7,784 nucleotides of DNA from Candidatus Zhuqueibacterota bacterium. GTDB taxonomy: Bacteria; Zhuqueibacterota; Zhuqueibacteria; Zhuqueibacterales; Zhuqueibacteraceae. A program made the position numbers and the translations under genes. Location of the stretch: contig JABWAN010000215.1 of assembly GCA_013361015.1 (NCBI GenBank), forward strand, positions 1-7,784, read 5' to 3'. Below, piece after piece: positions 1 through 6,116 of this stretch. The notes beneath the pieces are model-generated. The model ran no database searches. It was not told the origin of the DNA and saw nothing but the letters and a program-made list of their open reading frames with translations. Every line of letters begins with the position of its first letter. Positions within the stretch are counted from its first letter, which is position 1.

Positions 1-1503
1 GATCGCATCATTGGCCTGCCGGTGAAGGCTTCCGACTATTCGCATCCGGTGTTCGCCGAGGACAAATTGTATTACAACCGCAAGGGCAGCGCCGATGAAA
101 AAAGCCTGTTGCTCATGTATGATTTGAAAGAGCAAAAGGAAACCGAACTGGGGACCATCGACGGCTACGAGATTTCGAGTGATCAAAAGAAAATGCTCGT
201 GGGGCAGGAGAGATCATATGCGATCATCGACTTGCCCAAAGGCAAGGTCGAAGTGAAAGAGAAGCTCGATCTTTCCGGCATGGAAATGACCTTGCGCCGG
301 CATGAAGAGTGGCGTCAAATTTTCAACGAATGCTGGCGGCAAATGCGCGATTTCTTCTATGCGCCCAATATGCACGGCGTGGATTGGGCTGCGACGCGCA
401 AGAACTATGAGCCGCTCGTGGCGTCCGTGAATCATCGCAACGATTTGACCTACCTCATCGGCGAGATGATCAGCGAGCTGAATGTGGGCCATGCCTACAT
501 CGGCGGCGGCGACCGGCCGACGGTGAAAAAAATGACCACCGGGTTGCTCGGCGCAGAATTGGAAAGAGACCCGGCCTCGAAATACTATCGCATCAAAAAA
601 ATTCTGCGCGGGCAAAATTGGGACAAGTCTCTGCGCTCGCCGCTCACGGAGATCGGCGTCAATGCGAAGGAGGGAGATTACATTCTTGCCGTGGACGGCA
701 AGCCCACCAACACGATGACGAACATTTATGAAGCTTTGCTGAACACCGTCGACAAGCAGGTGAAGCTGCGCCTCAATGCGGCCGCCTCGTTGGCGAACAG
801 CCGCGAAGTGACGGTGATGCCGATCGGCGACGAAGCCAATCTGTACTACTTTGATTGGGTGCAAAGCAACCTCAAAAAAGTGCACGACGCCACAAACGGC
901 AAAGTGGGTTACCTCCATGTGCCGGACATGGGAGCGAATGGGCTGAACCAGTTTGTGAAGTATTACTATCCGCAAACGCGCAAGAAGGCTTTGATTGTGG
1001 ACGTGCGCGGCAATGGCGGCGGCAATGTTTCTCCGATGCTGATTGAGCGCCTGCGCCGTGAGATTGCGATGATCACCGTGGCGCGCAACACCACGCCCGC
1101 GCCCAATCCCGATGGCATGATTTACGGACCGCTGGTTTGTCTCGCCGATGAATTTTCCGCGTCCGACGGCGATATCTTCACATTCCGTTTCAAGAAGTAC
1201 GGGCTCGGCAAGGTAATCGGCAAGCGTACGTGGGGCGGTGTGGTGGGCATTCGCGGCTCATTGCCGCTCGTTGATGGCGGCGCATTGTTCAAGCCCGAAT
1301 TTTCACGCTATGACGTGGAAGGGAAGGAATGGCTCATGGAAGGTTATGGTGTCGATCCGGATATCATGATTGACAATGATCCTGCCAAAGAATTTGCCGG
1401 CGAAGATGAGCAATTGAACAAAGCCATCGAAGTGATTCTCACCGAGCTGCAGACGAAAGAGAAGACGATTCCGCCGCTGCCGGCTTATCCGAATAAGAAT
1501 TGA
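1..1503 (+). CDS. Tricorn-like protease, S41 family, C-terminal part (5' end outside window)
   Basis: The reading frame is open from base 1, so the N-terminus lies outside; about 500 residues are visible. Counting codons from base 1, the first ~90 residues look like the end of a beta-propeller repeat (short 'YDL' and 'YEISSDQKKMLV' blade strands). A helical C1-like region (~100-175), a PDZ-like domain (~195-280, 'AKEGDYILAVDGKP') and the C2 catalytic domain (~300-480) follow. This is the tricorn order. Catalytic candidates by analogy with Thermoplasma tricorn are His164 in 'ELNVGHAY', the nucleophile Ser388 in 'DEFSASDGD', the adjacent Asp389 (which in tricorn sets basic P1 preference) and Glu447 in 'MEGYGVDPD'. 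The Ser-Glu distance (59) nearly equals that of tricorn (58). 'DVRGNGGGN' is the S41 glycine-rich motif. The residue before the His is Gly, where Thermoplasma tricorn has Ser745. The likely role is degrading oligopeptides; whether it is exported cannot be seen. The next gene starts 10 bases downstream. Confidence 0.93.
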   Translation, partial: DRIIGLPVKASDYSHPVFAEDKLYYNRKGSADEKSLLLMYDLKEQKETELGTIDGYEISSDQKKMLVGQERSYAIIDLPKGKVEVKEKLDLSGMEMTLRRHEEWRQIFNECWRQMRDFFYAPNMHGVDWAATRKNYEPLVASVNHRNDLTYLIGEMISELNVGHAYIGGGDRPTVKKMTTGLLGAELERDPASKYYRIKKILRGQNWDKSLRSPLTEIGVNAKEGDYILAVDGKPTNTMTNIYEALLNTVDKQVKLRLNAAASLANSREVTVMPIGDEANLYYFDWVQSNLKKVHDATNGKVGYLHVPDMGANGLNQFVKYYYPQTRKKALIVDVRGNGGGNVSPMLIERLRREIAMITVARNTTPAPNPDGMIYGPLVCLADEFSASDGDIFTFRFKKYGLGKVIGKRTWGGVVGIRGSLPLVDGGALFKPEFSRYDVEGKEWLMEGYGVDPDIMIDNDPAKEFAGEDEQLNKAIEVILTELQTKEKTIPPLPAYPNKN

Positions 1504-1513
1504 AGCGAAACGC

Positions 1514-2659
1514 ATGTACCGCATCGTTTATCCTTATCTCTTTTTGCTCGCTTTAGGTTTGTCCCTTTGGTTCGTGCCGTACGCGCGGCGGCTGGCAATC
1601 AAACTGCGTGTGATCGATTTGCCGCATGAACGCAAGGTGCACGAGGGCATTCGGCCACGCTTGGGGGGGCTTGCCATTTATGCCGCCTTCATGCTGGCGT
1701 TGGGCTTGCAGCTCGCCGGATTTTTTTTATGGAAGAACGCGGCATGGTTTGTGGAAAGATTTCCCGTGCTCGCAGCGCAGGCAGAAATGCTCGTGCAGGC
1801 CTTGCCGCGTTTGGGCATTATTCTGCTGGGCGCAACCATCATGTTGGTGTTGGGCTTCATTGATGATCGCCGCGGCCTCGGGTTTTCATACAAAATAAAA
1901 TTTGCCGCGCAGTTTCTCGCAGCAGGAGTATTGTTGCTGGGCGGCATCAGCACAACGTTCATGCCGGTAGCGTGGATGAATTATCTCATCACCATTTTCT
2001 GGGTGGTGGGCATTACCAACGCCTTCAATCTGCTGGATAATATGGACGGCCTCGCCGCCGGCGTCGCGTTAATTGCGAGTTTCATGTTTGTCATCATCAC
2101 CGTGGCGCAAGCGCAGTTTTTTTCCGCGATGATCTTATGCCTCCTTGCCGGCGCGGTTGCGGGTTTTCTGTATCACAATTTCTATCCGGCAAAAATTTTC
2201 ATGGGCGATACCGGCAGCCATTTCATCGGTTACATGCTCGCTACGTTGTCGATTACGAGCAGCTACGTGGTGCCGGAGAGCGTGAACCTGTTGCCCGCAC
2301 TCATGCCGCTTCTGATTTTGAGCTTACCGATATTCGATACGCTTTCGGTTATCGTCATTCGCGTGAAGGAACATCGCCCGATTTTTCAAGGCGACCGCCG
2401 CCACTTTTCACACCGTTTAGTGGATTTGGGCATGAGCCAGCGCGGCGCGGTGGTGTTCATTTATTTGGTGGCGGGATGTATCGGTTTGGCGGCGGCATTG
2501 TTGCCCTATCTTCCTCTGTGGGGGCAGATTTTGGTTTTGCTCCAAACGGTTTTGATCTATGTGATGATTACCATTCTCATGCACGTGGCACGCCGCGCGC
2601 ATGAGAACTTGCAAACCGAGACCTCGGCAACACATGCGCGTGCAAACCTGAGAACATGA
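1514..2659 (+). CDS. wecA: Polyprenyl-phosphate sugar-1-phosphate transferase (WecA/TagO type, MraY superfamily)
   Basis: This 381-residue integral membrane enzyme transfers a sugar-1-phosphate, typically GlcNAc-1-P from UDP-GlcNAc, to undecaprenyl phosphate. That is the first step of O-antigen, teichoic-acid or exopolysaccharide assembly on the inner membrane. Visible motifs are 'DLPHERKVHEGIRPRLGG' (~35-52), the Mg-binding Asp pair D117-D118 in 'FIDDRRGLG', 'NAFNLLDNMDGLAAG' (169-183, D175 and D178), 'FMGDTGSHFIGY' (229-240, D232), and the cytoplasmic nucleotide-binding loop 'GDRRHFSHRLVDLG' (293-306), equivalent to the His-rich loop of MraY and WecA. About ten to eleven hydrophobic segments fit the family, as does the length. 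The loop and the 'PHERKVHEG' start favour WecA/TagO over MraY. The exact sugar cannot be told. The start at 1514 has only a weak purine stretch upstream (GAAGCGAAA), and the 10-base gap suggests coupling to the protease gene. The C-terminal tail is short, hydrophilic and basic. Confidence 0.93.
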   Translation: MYRIVYPYLFLLALGLSLWFVPYARRLAIKLRVIDLPHERKVHEGIRPRLGGLAIYAAFMLALGLQLAGFFLWKNAAWFVERFPVLAAQAEMLVQALPRLGIILLGATIMLVLGFIDDRRGLGFSYKIKFAAQFLAAGVLLLGGISTTFMPVAWMNYLITIFWVVGITNAFNLLDNMDGLAAGVALIASFMFVIITVAQAQFFSAMILCLLAGAVAGFLYHNFYPAKIFMGDTGSHFIGYMLATLSITSSYVVPESVNLLPALMPLLILSLPIFDTLSVIVIRVKEHRPIFQGDRRHFSHRLVDLGMSQRGAVVFIYLVAGCIGLAAALLPYLPLWGQILVLLQTVLIYVMITILMHVARRAHENLQTETSATHARANLRT

Positions 2660-2685
2660 GCCGCGCCACGAAACAGAATTTGGAT

Positions 2686-2713
2686 TTGGAATTCTCGAAA
2701 AGCTTTCTATTTT
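2686..2713 (+). promoter_or_regulatory. Possible sigma-70-type promoter for trxA
   Basis: TTGGAA (2686-2691) and TATTTT (2708-2713) are 16 bases apart, each matching four of six consensus positions. They lie about 75 bases upstream of the thioredoxin start and would place the 2733-2757 hairpin in the leader RNA. The match is weak and rests on position as much as sequence. Confidence 0.25.
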
Positions 2714-2732
2714 AGCGCTCACTAGTTGAAGC

Positions 2733-2757
2733 GCCACGCACTCTAAAAGTGCGTGGC
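2733..2757. repeat. Perfect 10-bp inverted repeat (hairpin) upstream of trxA
   Basis: GCCACGCACT (2733-2742) and AGTGCGTGGC (2748-2757) are perfect reverse complements around the 5-base loop CTAAA. An imperfect outer extension pairs GAA-type bases at 2729-2731 with 2759-2761. No T tract follows, so this is not a standard intrinsic terminator for the upstream wecA gene. It could be a leader-RNA structure of trxA, a REP-like dispersed palindrome, or a factor-assisted 3' end processing site. The inverted repeat is certain; its role is not. Confidence 0.8.
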
Positions 2758-2775
2758 ACTTAAATGATAACCCTG

Positions 2776-2782
2776 AAAGGAG
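2776..2782 (+). promoter_or_regulatory. Ribosome binding site deciding the trxA start
   Basis: AAAGGAG ends six bases before the ATG at 2789. This near-ideal spacing supports ATG 2789 over the in-frame TTG one codon upstream at 2786. Confidence 0.85.
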
Positions 2783-2788
2783 TCATTG

Positions 2789-3112
2789 ATGTCTCATCCG
2801 GTTGTCTTGACCGACGCCAACTTCTCGCAAGAAGTGCTGCAATCCGACAAGCCCGTGCTGGTAGATTTCTGGGCGGAATGGTGCGGCCCATGCAAGATGA
2901 TTGCGCCTGCGATCGCGGAGCTGGCGAAGGAGTATGCCGGCAAAGCGAAAATTGCCAAGCTTGATGTGGATAGCCATAATTTGATTGCCGGGCAATATGG
3001 AATTCGTAGCATCCCTTCTTTGTTGATCTTCAAGAACGGCAAAGTCGTCGATCAAATCGTCGGCGCCGTGCCCAAGCAACGGCTCAAAGAGCGTTTGGAC
3101 GCGAATCTGTAA
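2789..3112 (+). CDS. trxA: Thioredoxin
   Basis: This is a single-domain cytosolic thioredoxin of 107 residues, the standard length. It reduces protein disulfides using electrons from thioredoxin reductase. The active site 'FWAEWCGPCKMIAP' has the redox pair C32 and C35 (WCGPC at 31-35), the buried Asp26 lies in 'VDFWA', and the cis-proline P76 is in 'RSIPSLLIFKNG'. The usual 'KLDVD' strand (57-61) and the final 'GAVPKQRLKERL' helix are also present. Nothing required for activity is missing. The gene has its own good ribosome binding site, a 129-base leader/spacer upstream and an intrinsic terminator 30 bases downstream, so it may be a monocistronic unit. The reductase gene is not in the window. 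Confidence 0.97.
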   Translation: MSHPVVLTDANFSQEVLQSDKPVLVDFWAEWCGPCKMIAPAIAELAKEYAGKAKIAKLDVDSHNLIAGQYGIRSIPSLLIFKNGKVVDQIVGAVPKQRLKERLDANL

Positions 3113-3141
3113 TCGTTTGGCGCAGCGCATGGTTTGAACTC

Positions 3142-3175
3142 AAAAAGCATCCGAAGACGGATGCTTTTTTGTTTT
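3142..3175 (+). terminator. Intrinsic terminator after trxA
   Basis: The stem GCATCCG (3147-3153) pairs with CGGATGC (3158-3164) around the AAGA loop. It is preceded by five A (3142-3146) and followed by T6-G-T4 (3165-3175). This is a textbook rho-independent terminator. It starts about 30 bases after the trxA stop and ends directly against the ribosome binding site of the next gene, leaving no room for a promoter between them. Confidence 0.9.
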
Positions 3176-3181
3176 AGGAGG
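3176..3181 (+). promoter_or_regulatory. Ribosome binding site of the GGR-family gene, abutting the terminator
   Basis: AGGAGG is a perfect Shine-Dalgarno core, three bases before GTG 3185. The short spacing is somewhat tight. It decides the GTG start: an upstream in-frame TTG at 3134 would translate the terminator hairpin and add 17 residues before the FAD-binding fold. Confidence 0.75.
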
Positions 3182-3184
3182 TTC

Positions 3185-4378
3185 GTGAAAACCCATTATG
3201 ACGTTCTGATCGCAGGCGGCGGGCCGGCAGGCTTGAGCGCCGCATACACCGCAGCTAGCGCCGGGCTGCAAGTTGCGCTCTTCGAGCGGAGCAAAGAAAT
3301 CGGCTACCCGATTCATACCAGTGGCGGAAGCTGGATTCACGAGCTGCGCGCGCTAGGCGTCCCCGATCGTTATATGCACCCGATTCGCACCGGACGTTTT
3401 ATTGCGCCGGCTGCCGAGGCCGAATTCAGTTATGAGGAGCCGCCGAGTTGCATTTTGGATGTGCGCGGCTTGTATCAGTATCTCGCGGTGCTCGCAGCGC
3501 AAGCGGGTGCGGCGATTTTTCCAGGCTGCCAAGTTGAAGCGGCATTGTGCACGAACGGCCGGCCGCAGGGCTTGCGTGTGCGTGCGCGCGGCGATTTTTT
3601 TGCTCCGTTGTTGATTGATGCTTCCGGCATTGCAGGTGTGATTGCAAAACAACTCGGATTGCGCGGCGAGTTCGCGCGTTATGGCGTCGGCGCCGAAGCG
3701 GATGTCGTTGCTCCGCAGTGGCCGCAGGATACCATTGCATTTTTGTTTGGCAGTGTGGCGGTTCCGGCAGGCTATGGCTGGATTTTCCCGCATGGCGAGA
3801 ATCGTGTGCGCGTTGGCATTGGCGTAATCCGGCCTGACGGCTCTTGCGAGCCGCGCAGCGCGCTGATGAATCTCTTAACTACCGCCCATGCGCGATTCAA
3901 TTGCGAGGCGCGCGGCATTATCGAATTGCATAGCGGCAGTATTCCGAGCGTTGCGCCGATGGCGCGCGCATCCTCGCACGGTGTACTCGTGGTGGGGGAT
4001 GCCGCTGCGCTCATTTCAACTTTGTTGGGCGAGGGAATCCGCTTTGCGATCGCACTGGGGCGCTGGGCCGGAGAAGTGGCGGCGCAAGCGCATCATGCTG
4101 GCAGGTTCGATGCGGATTTTCTCGTGCGTTATGATAAAGGCTGGCGTACGCGTTACGGTCGCATGTTCTCTTGGGCGCAAAAGATCAATCGTCGCATTGC
4201 AACTTATGATGATCGGCAGTGGAACGAAAAAATAAAAATGCTTTCGGAATTGCCGGCGCGAGCGATTCCACCGCTGTTGCAAGGGGAATGGGCGAATCGC
4301 GCTCTGCTTAACGCCGTTTGGCGGCGCCGCAAGACGCTCGGCCACACTCTGCTCAAATCTGTTGCAAGCTGGTCATGA
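3185..4378 (+). CDS. Geranylgeranyl reductase family FAD-dependent oxidoreductase
   Basis: This 397-residue flavoprotein of the PHBH-like fold would reduce double bonds of prenyl chains with an external electron donor. From GTG 3185 it opens with 'YDVLIAGGGPAGLSAA' (5-20, Rossmann dinucleotide motif), then 'FERSKEIG' (33-40, a Glu that binds the FAD ribose), 'IDASGIAGVIAKQLG' (144-158) and the second FAD motif 'LVVGDAAALISTLLGEGI' (268-285). 'PAGYGWIFP' (194-202) is the YxWxFP lipid-pocket motif typical of geranylgeranyl reductases, which separates it from monooxygenases of the same fold. The C-terminal 100 residues are helical and basic and may touch the membrane. Family members act on archaeal lipids, chlorophyll side chains, menaquinone or dolichol; the substrate here is unknown. 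There is no signal peptide. The start codon GTG is chosen from the adjacent AGGAGG and the fold boundary. The nearest upstream gene is trxA, separated by a terminator. Confidence 0.88.
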   Translation: MKTHYDVLIAGGGPAGLSAAYTAASAGLQVALFERSKEIGYPIHTSGGSWIHELRALGVPDRYMHPIRTGRFIAPAAEAEFSYEEPPSCILDVRGLYQYLAVLAAQAGAAIFPGCQVEAALCTNGRPQGLRVRARGDFFAPLLIDASGIAGVIAKQLGLRGEFARYGVGAEADVVAPQWPQDTIAFLFGSVAVPAGYGWIFPHGENRVRVGIGVIRPDGSCEPRSALMNLLTTAHARFNCEARGIIELHSGSIPSVAPMARASSHGVLVVGDAAALISTLLGEGIRFAIALGRWAGEVAAQAHHAGRFDADFLVRYDKGWRTRYGRMFSWAQKINRRIATYDDRQWNEKIKMLSELPARAIPPLLQGEWANRALLNAVWRRRKTLGHTLLKSVASWS

Positions 4379-4480
4379 CTGTTGCACTTGTTTTGCACAA
4401 AGCAAAGCTTACGCGAACACCACACACTGATTATATCATATCATTGCTGCGTAAGAGCTGTGATTCATGCAAAAGTTGGG

Positions 4481-4500
4481 AAAATCACACTTGATTTTTT
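4481..4500 (+). terminator. Weak terminator-like hairpin in the manC upstream region
   Basis: AAAATCA (4481-4487) and TGATTTT (4492-4498) form a 7-bp AT-rich stem with a CACT loop, ending in T6 (4495-4500). The stem is weak because only one pair is G-C. Its 5' arm can instead pair with TGTGATT at 4459-4465. It may end the GGR-family transcript or be chance. Confidence 0.3.
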
Positions 4501-4551
4501 AGGAGTGGTTGTCTACATTGCGCGCGTCATAAATTTTTTTTCTTTGAAAAT

Positions 4552-4578
4552 TTGACACTCAAGCATCGCGCATATTGT
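4552..4578 (+). promoter_or_regulatory. Possible promoter of the manC operon
   Basis: A perfect TTGACA (4552-4557) is followed after 15 bases by TATTGT (4573-4578), which matches four of six -10 positions. The AT-rich stretch just upstream (4530-4551, with T8 and A4 runs) could act as an UP-like element. The spacing is shorter than ideal. Transcription would begin about 140 bases before manC. Confidence 0.35.
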
Positions 4579-4715
4579 GATCAAATGATTGCCCGCTTGA
4601 GGGGAGAAACGCGCCGACCGATGCCATTATTGAACCGCAGCGCCTCACACATCTTGCTTCTGCAGCAGCCGGTTCGGACGCACTCGTTTAGGAATTCAAC
4701 TACGCACAACAGCAC

Positions 4716-4720
4716 GAGGA
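4716..4720 (+). promoter_or_regulatory. Ribosome binding site of manC
   Basis: GAGGA ends seven bases before ATG 4728 and ten before ATG 4731. The first ATG has the better spacing; either gives the same protein within one residue. Confidence 0.65.
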
Positions 4721-4727
4721 CAACACG

Positions 4728-5801
4728 ATGATGGCATTGATCATGGCCGGTGGCTCCGGCACGCGCTTTTGGCCGAAAAGCCGAGAAAGTCACCCCAAAC
4801 AACTTTTGCAAATTGTCGGCGAAGGCACCATGCTGCAAAATACGGTGCGACGCCTGGATCCATTGATTCCATCCGAGCGCATTTTTATTGTGTGCAAGGA
4901 AAATCAGCGGGAGGCAATTTTAGCGCAGGTACCGCAATTGCCCGCGGAGAATATCATCGTTGAACCATGGGGCAAAAGCACGGCGCCGTGCATCGGACTT
5001 GCAGCTTTGTTCATGCGGAAGCGCTTTGGGGACGAGGTGATGGTAGTGCTGCCGGCAGATCACCTAATCGGACCGGCGGAAAATTTTCGTGAGACGCTTG
5101 CAACTGCCGGCAAAATTGCCAGTGAAAACCCGGTTTTGATCACCATCGGCATTCCCCCGACTTTTCCCGCGACCGGCTACGGCTATATTCAATGCAGTGA
5201 GGAAGCTTTAGGCAACGGTAAGATCAAAGCGTTGAAGGTCAAGACCTTCGCCGAGAAACCCAATCTTGAGACCGCGCAACGTTTTCTGGCCAGCGGCGAT
5301 TTCCTGTGGAACAGCGGAATGTTTGTGTGGCGTACTTCCACAATCATGGATCAGCTTGAAGAGCATTTGCCGCAATTGAACGACGGCCTGCTCGAAATCG
5401 ATCGCCATCTGGGACAGCCTACCCAACACGAGACTATCGGACGTGTTTATCAACAAACCAAAAGCATCTCCATTGATTACGGCGTGATGGAGAAAGCGAC
5501 CAATGTCGTGGTTTTACCTGCCAATTTCGCGTGGAATGACATCGGAAGTTGGGACGAAGTTTACAAGCTCTCGGCAAAGGACAAAGACCACAACGCGCTT
5601 GGAAACGGCGAGCACGTGCTCTATGAATCCACCGGTTGTCTAGTTGATGTGAAAGATAGAGTGGTTGCAACCGTGGGTGTGCAGAATCTCATCGTGGTCG
5701 AGAGCGAGGGCGCACTGTTAATCTGCACGCGCGAACGTGCCCAAGAAGTAAAAGAACTGGTCGATCTTCTCAAGCGCAAAAAGATGACGGAATTGCTTTA
5801 A
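4728..5801 (+). CDS. manC: Mannose-1-phosphate guanylyltransferase (GDP-mannose pyrophosphorylase), single domain
   Basis: The cytosolic enzyme makes GDP-mannose and pyrophosphate from GTP and mannose-1-phosphate, supplying mannose, fucose and related sugars for glycans. At 357 residues it has only the nucleotidyltransferase and short beta-helix part, without the C-terminal phosphomannose isomerase cupin of the ~480-residue bifunctional enzymes. Motifs are the signature 'MAGGSGTRFWP' (6-16), Lys24 in 'SHPKQLL', 'EPWGKSTAPCIGLAA' (79-93), the metal-binding 'LPADH' (108-112), 'GYGYI' (150-154), 'FAEKP' (174-178), 'LWNSGMF' (193-199), 'SIDYGVMEK' (248-256) and 'WNDIGSW' (269-275). All usual active-site elements are present. 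It is the first gene of a tight run: the next start is three bases after its stop. A 349-base spacer with a possible promoter lies upstream. Confidence 0.95.
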   Translation: MMALIMAGGSGTRFWPKSRESHPKQLLQIVGEGTMLQNTVRRLDPLIPSERIFIVCKENQREAILAQVPQLPAENIIVEPWGKSTAPCIGLAALFMRKRFGDEVMVVLPADHLIGPAENFRETLATAGKIASENPVLITIGIPPTFPATGYGYIQCSEEALGNGKIKALKVKTFAEKPNLETAQRFLASGDFLWNSGMFVWRTSTIMDQLEEHLPQLNDGLLEIDRHLGQPTQHETIGRVYQQTKSISIDYGVMEKATNVVVLPANFAWNDIGSWDEVYKLSAKDKDHNALGNGEHVLYESTGCLVDVKDRVVATVGVQNLIVVESEGALLICTRERAQEVKELVDLLKRKKMTELL

Positions 5802-5804
5802 GCC

Positions 5805-6074
5805 ATGAAAGAAGAAGAGATACTCTCCGGTTTGGAAAAAATTCTAGAAAGCCTTGGCATCGAGTTGCGTTATGAAAAGGGCGATTTTTCCGGCGGCTAT
5901 TGCGTGCTAAAGGAAAAGCCGATGATGATTGTGCAGAGCACTTTGAGCGAGGCGCAGAAGATCAAAGCGCTGGCACGCGAACTTGCGCAAATGGATTTGC
6001 AGAATGTTTTTATCGTACCGGCCCTGCGTGAGGTCATTGACGAAGTGGCAGGTACCAACGCAGTACAAAATTAA
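5805..6074 (+). CDS. Small protein of unknown function, 89 residues
   Basis: I cannot assign a function. The protein is soluble and charged, with no signal peptide, membrane segment or Cys pair. It reads as an N-terminal acidic helix (1-17, 'KEEEILSGLEKILESLG'), a strand pair around 'LRYEKGDFSGGYCVLKEK' (21-38), a strand 'MMIVQSTLS' (40-48), a helix 'EAQKIKALARELAQMD' (49-64) and a final strand-helix 'NVFIVPALREVIDEV' (67-81). The compact alpha/beta pattern and good codon structure make it a real gene, and the 'RYEKGDF.GG.C.LK' and 'PA.RE.I' pieces look like a conserved family seen in FCB-type bacteria (from memory, not checked). It starts three bases after manC with no clear ribosome binding site, so translational coupling to manC is likely. 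A gap of 42 bases separates it from the IIA gene. Confidence 0.82.
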   Translation: MKEEEILSGLEKILESLGIELRYEKGDFSGGYCVLKEKPMMIVQSTLSEAQKIKALARELAQMDLQNVFIVPALREVIDEVAGTNAVQN

Positions 6075-6081
6075 CGATTTC

Positions 6082-6088
6082 GAGGAGG
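6082..6088 (+). promoter_or_regulatory. Strong but displaced Shine-Dalgarno upstream of the IIA gene
   Basis: GAGGAGG lies 28 bases before ATG 6117, far beyond normal spacing. A stop codon in the IIA frame at 6108-6110 excludes any earlier start. The nearest other ATG, at 6104, opens a 15-codon frame (6104-6151) overlapping the IIA start. No good Shine-Dalgarno stands directly before 6117. Confidence 0.5.
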
Positions 6089-6116
6089 AACCTTAACCAG
6101 GGCATGTTGAAATCAT

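Larger units (their letters stand above)
4379..4727. other. 349-base intergenic region with several inverted repeats
   Basis: The region is AT-rich and contains no convincing gene. The first 120 bases hold a chain of short inverted repeats: 4390-4396 with 4402-4408 (one G-T pair), 4408-4414 with 4449-4455 (CTTACGC/GCGTAAG), 4459-4465 with 4483-4489 (TGTGATT/AATCACA) and 4481-4487 with 4492-4498 (AAAATCA/TGATTTT, followed by two more T). TTGCAC occurs twice, at 4382 and 4393. The second half holds a TTGACA box (4552) and a 48-codon open frame, 4585-4731, rich in Arg, Ser and Thr, whose stop overlaps the manC start; it has no ribosome binding site. The region probably carries the promoter and leader of the manC operon. 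No known riboswitch was recognised. Confidence 0.6.

Noticed and set aside
214..975. Long minus-strand open frame (253 codons) inside the protease gene
   Set aside because: It is antisense to a well-supported S41 protease, and its His/Arg-rich composition is typical of a shadow frame.
1663..1728. G7 (1663-1669) and T8 (1721-1728) runs in wecA as frameshift or slippage sites
   Set aside because: The reading frame continues with all family motifs before and after, so there is no sign of a frameshift or of programmed slippage.
2786..2788. TTG as the thioredoxin start
   Set aside because: The ATG one codon later has ideal spacing to AAAGGAG and gives the standard N-terminus.
3134..3184. Upstream in-frame TTG start for the GGR-family gene
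   Set aside because: It would translate the terminator stem and T tract, adds basic residues unlike the family before the FAD fold, and lacks a ribosome binding site. GTG 3185 has AGGAGG beside it.
4581..4838. Minus-strand open frame across the manC start
   Set aside because: It overlaps the strongly supported manC N-terminus, has no family resemblance, and is best explained as a shadow.
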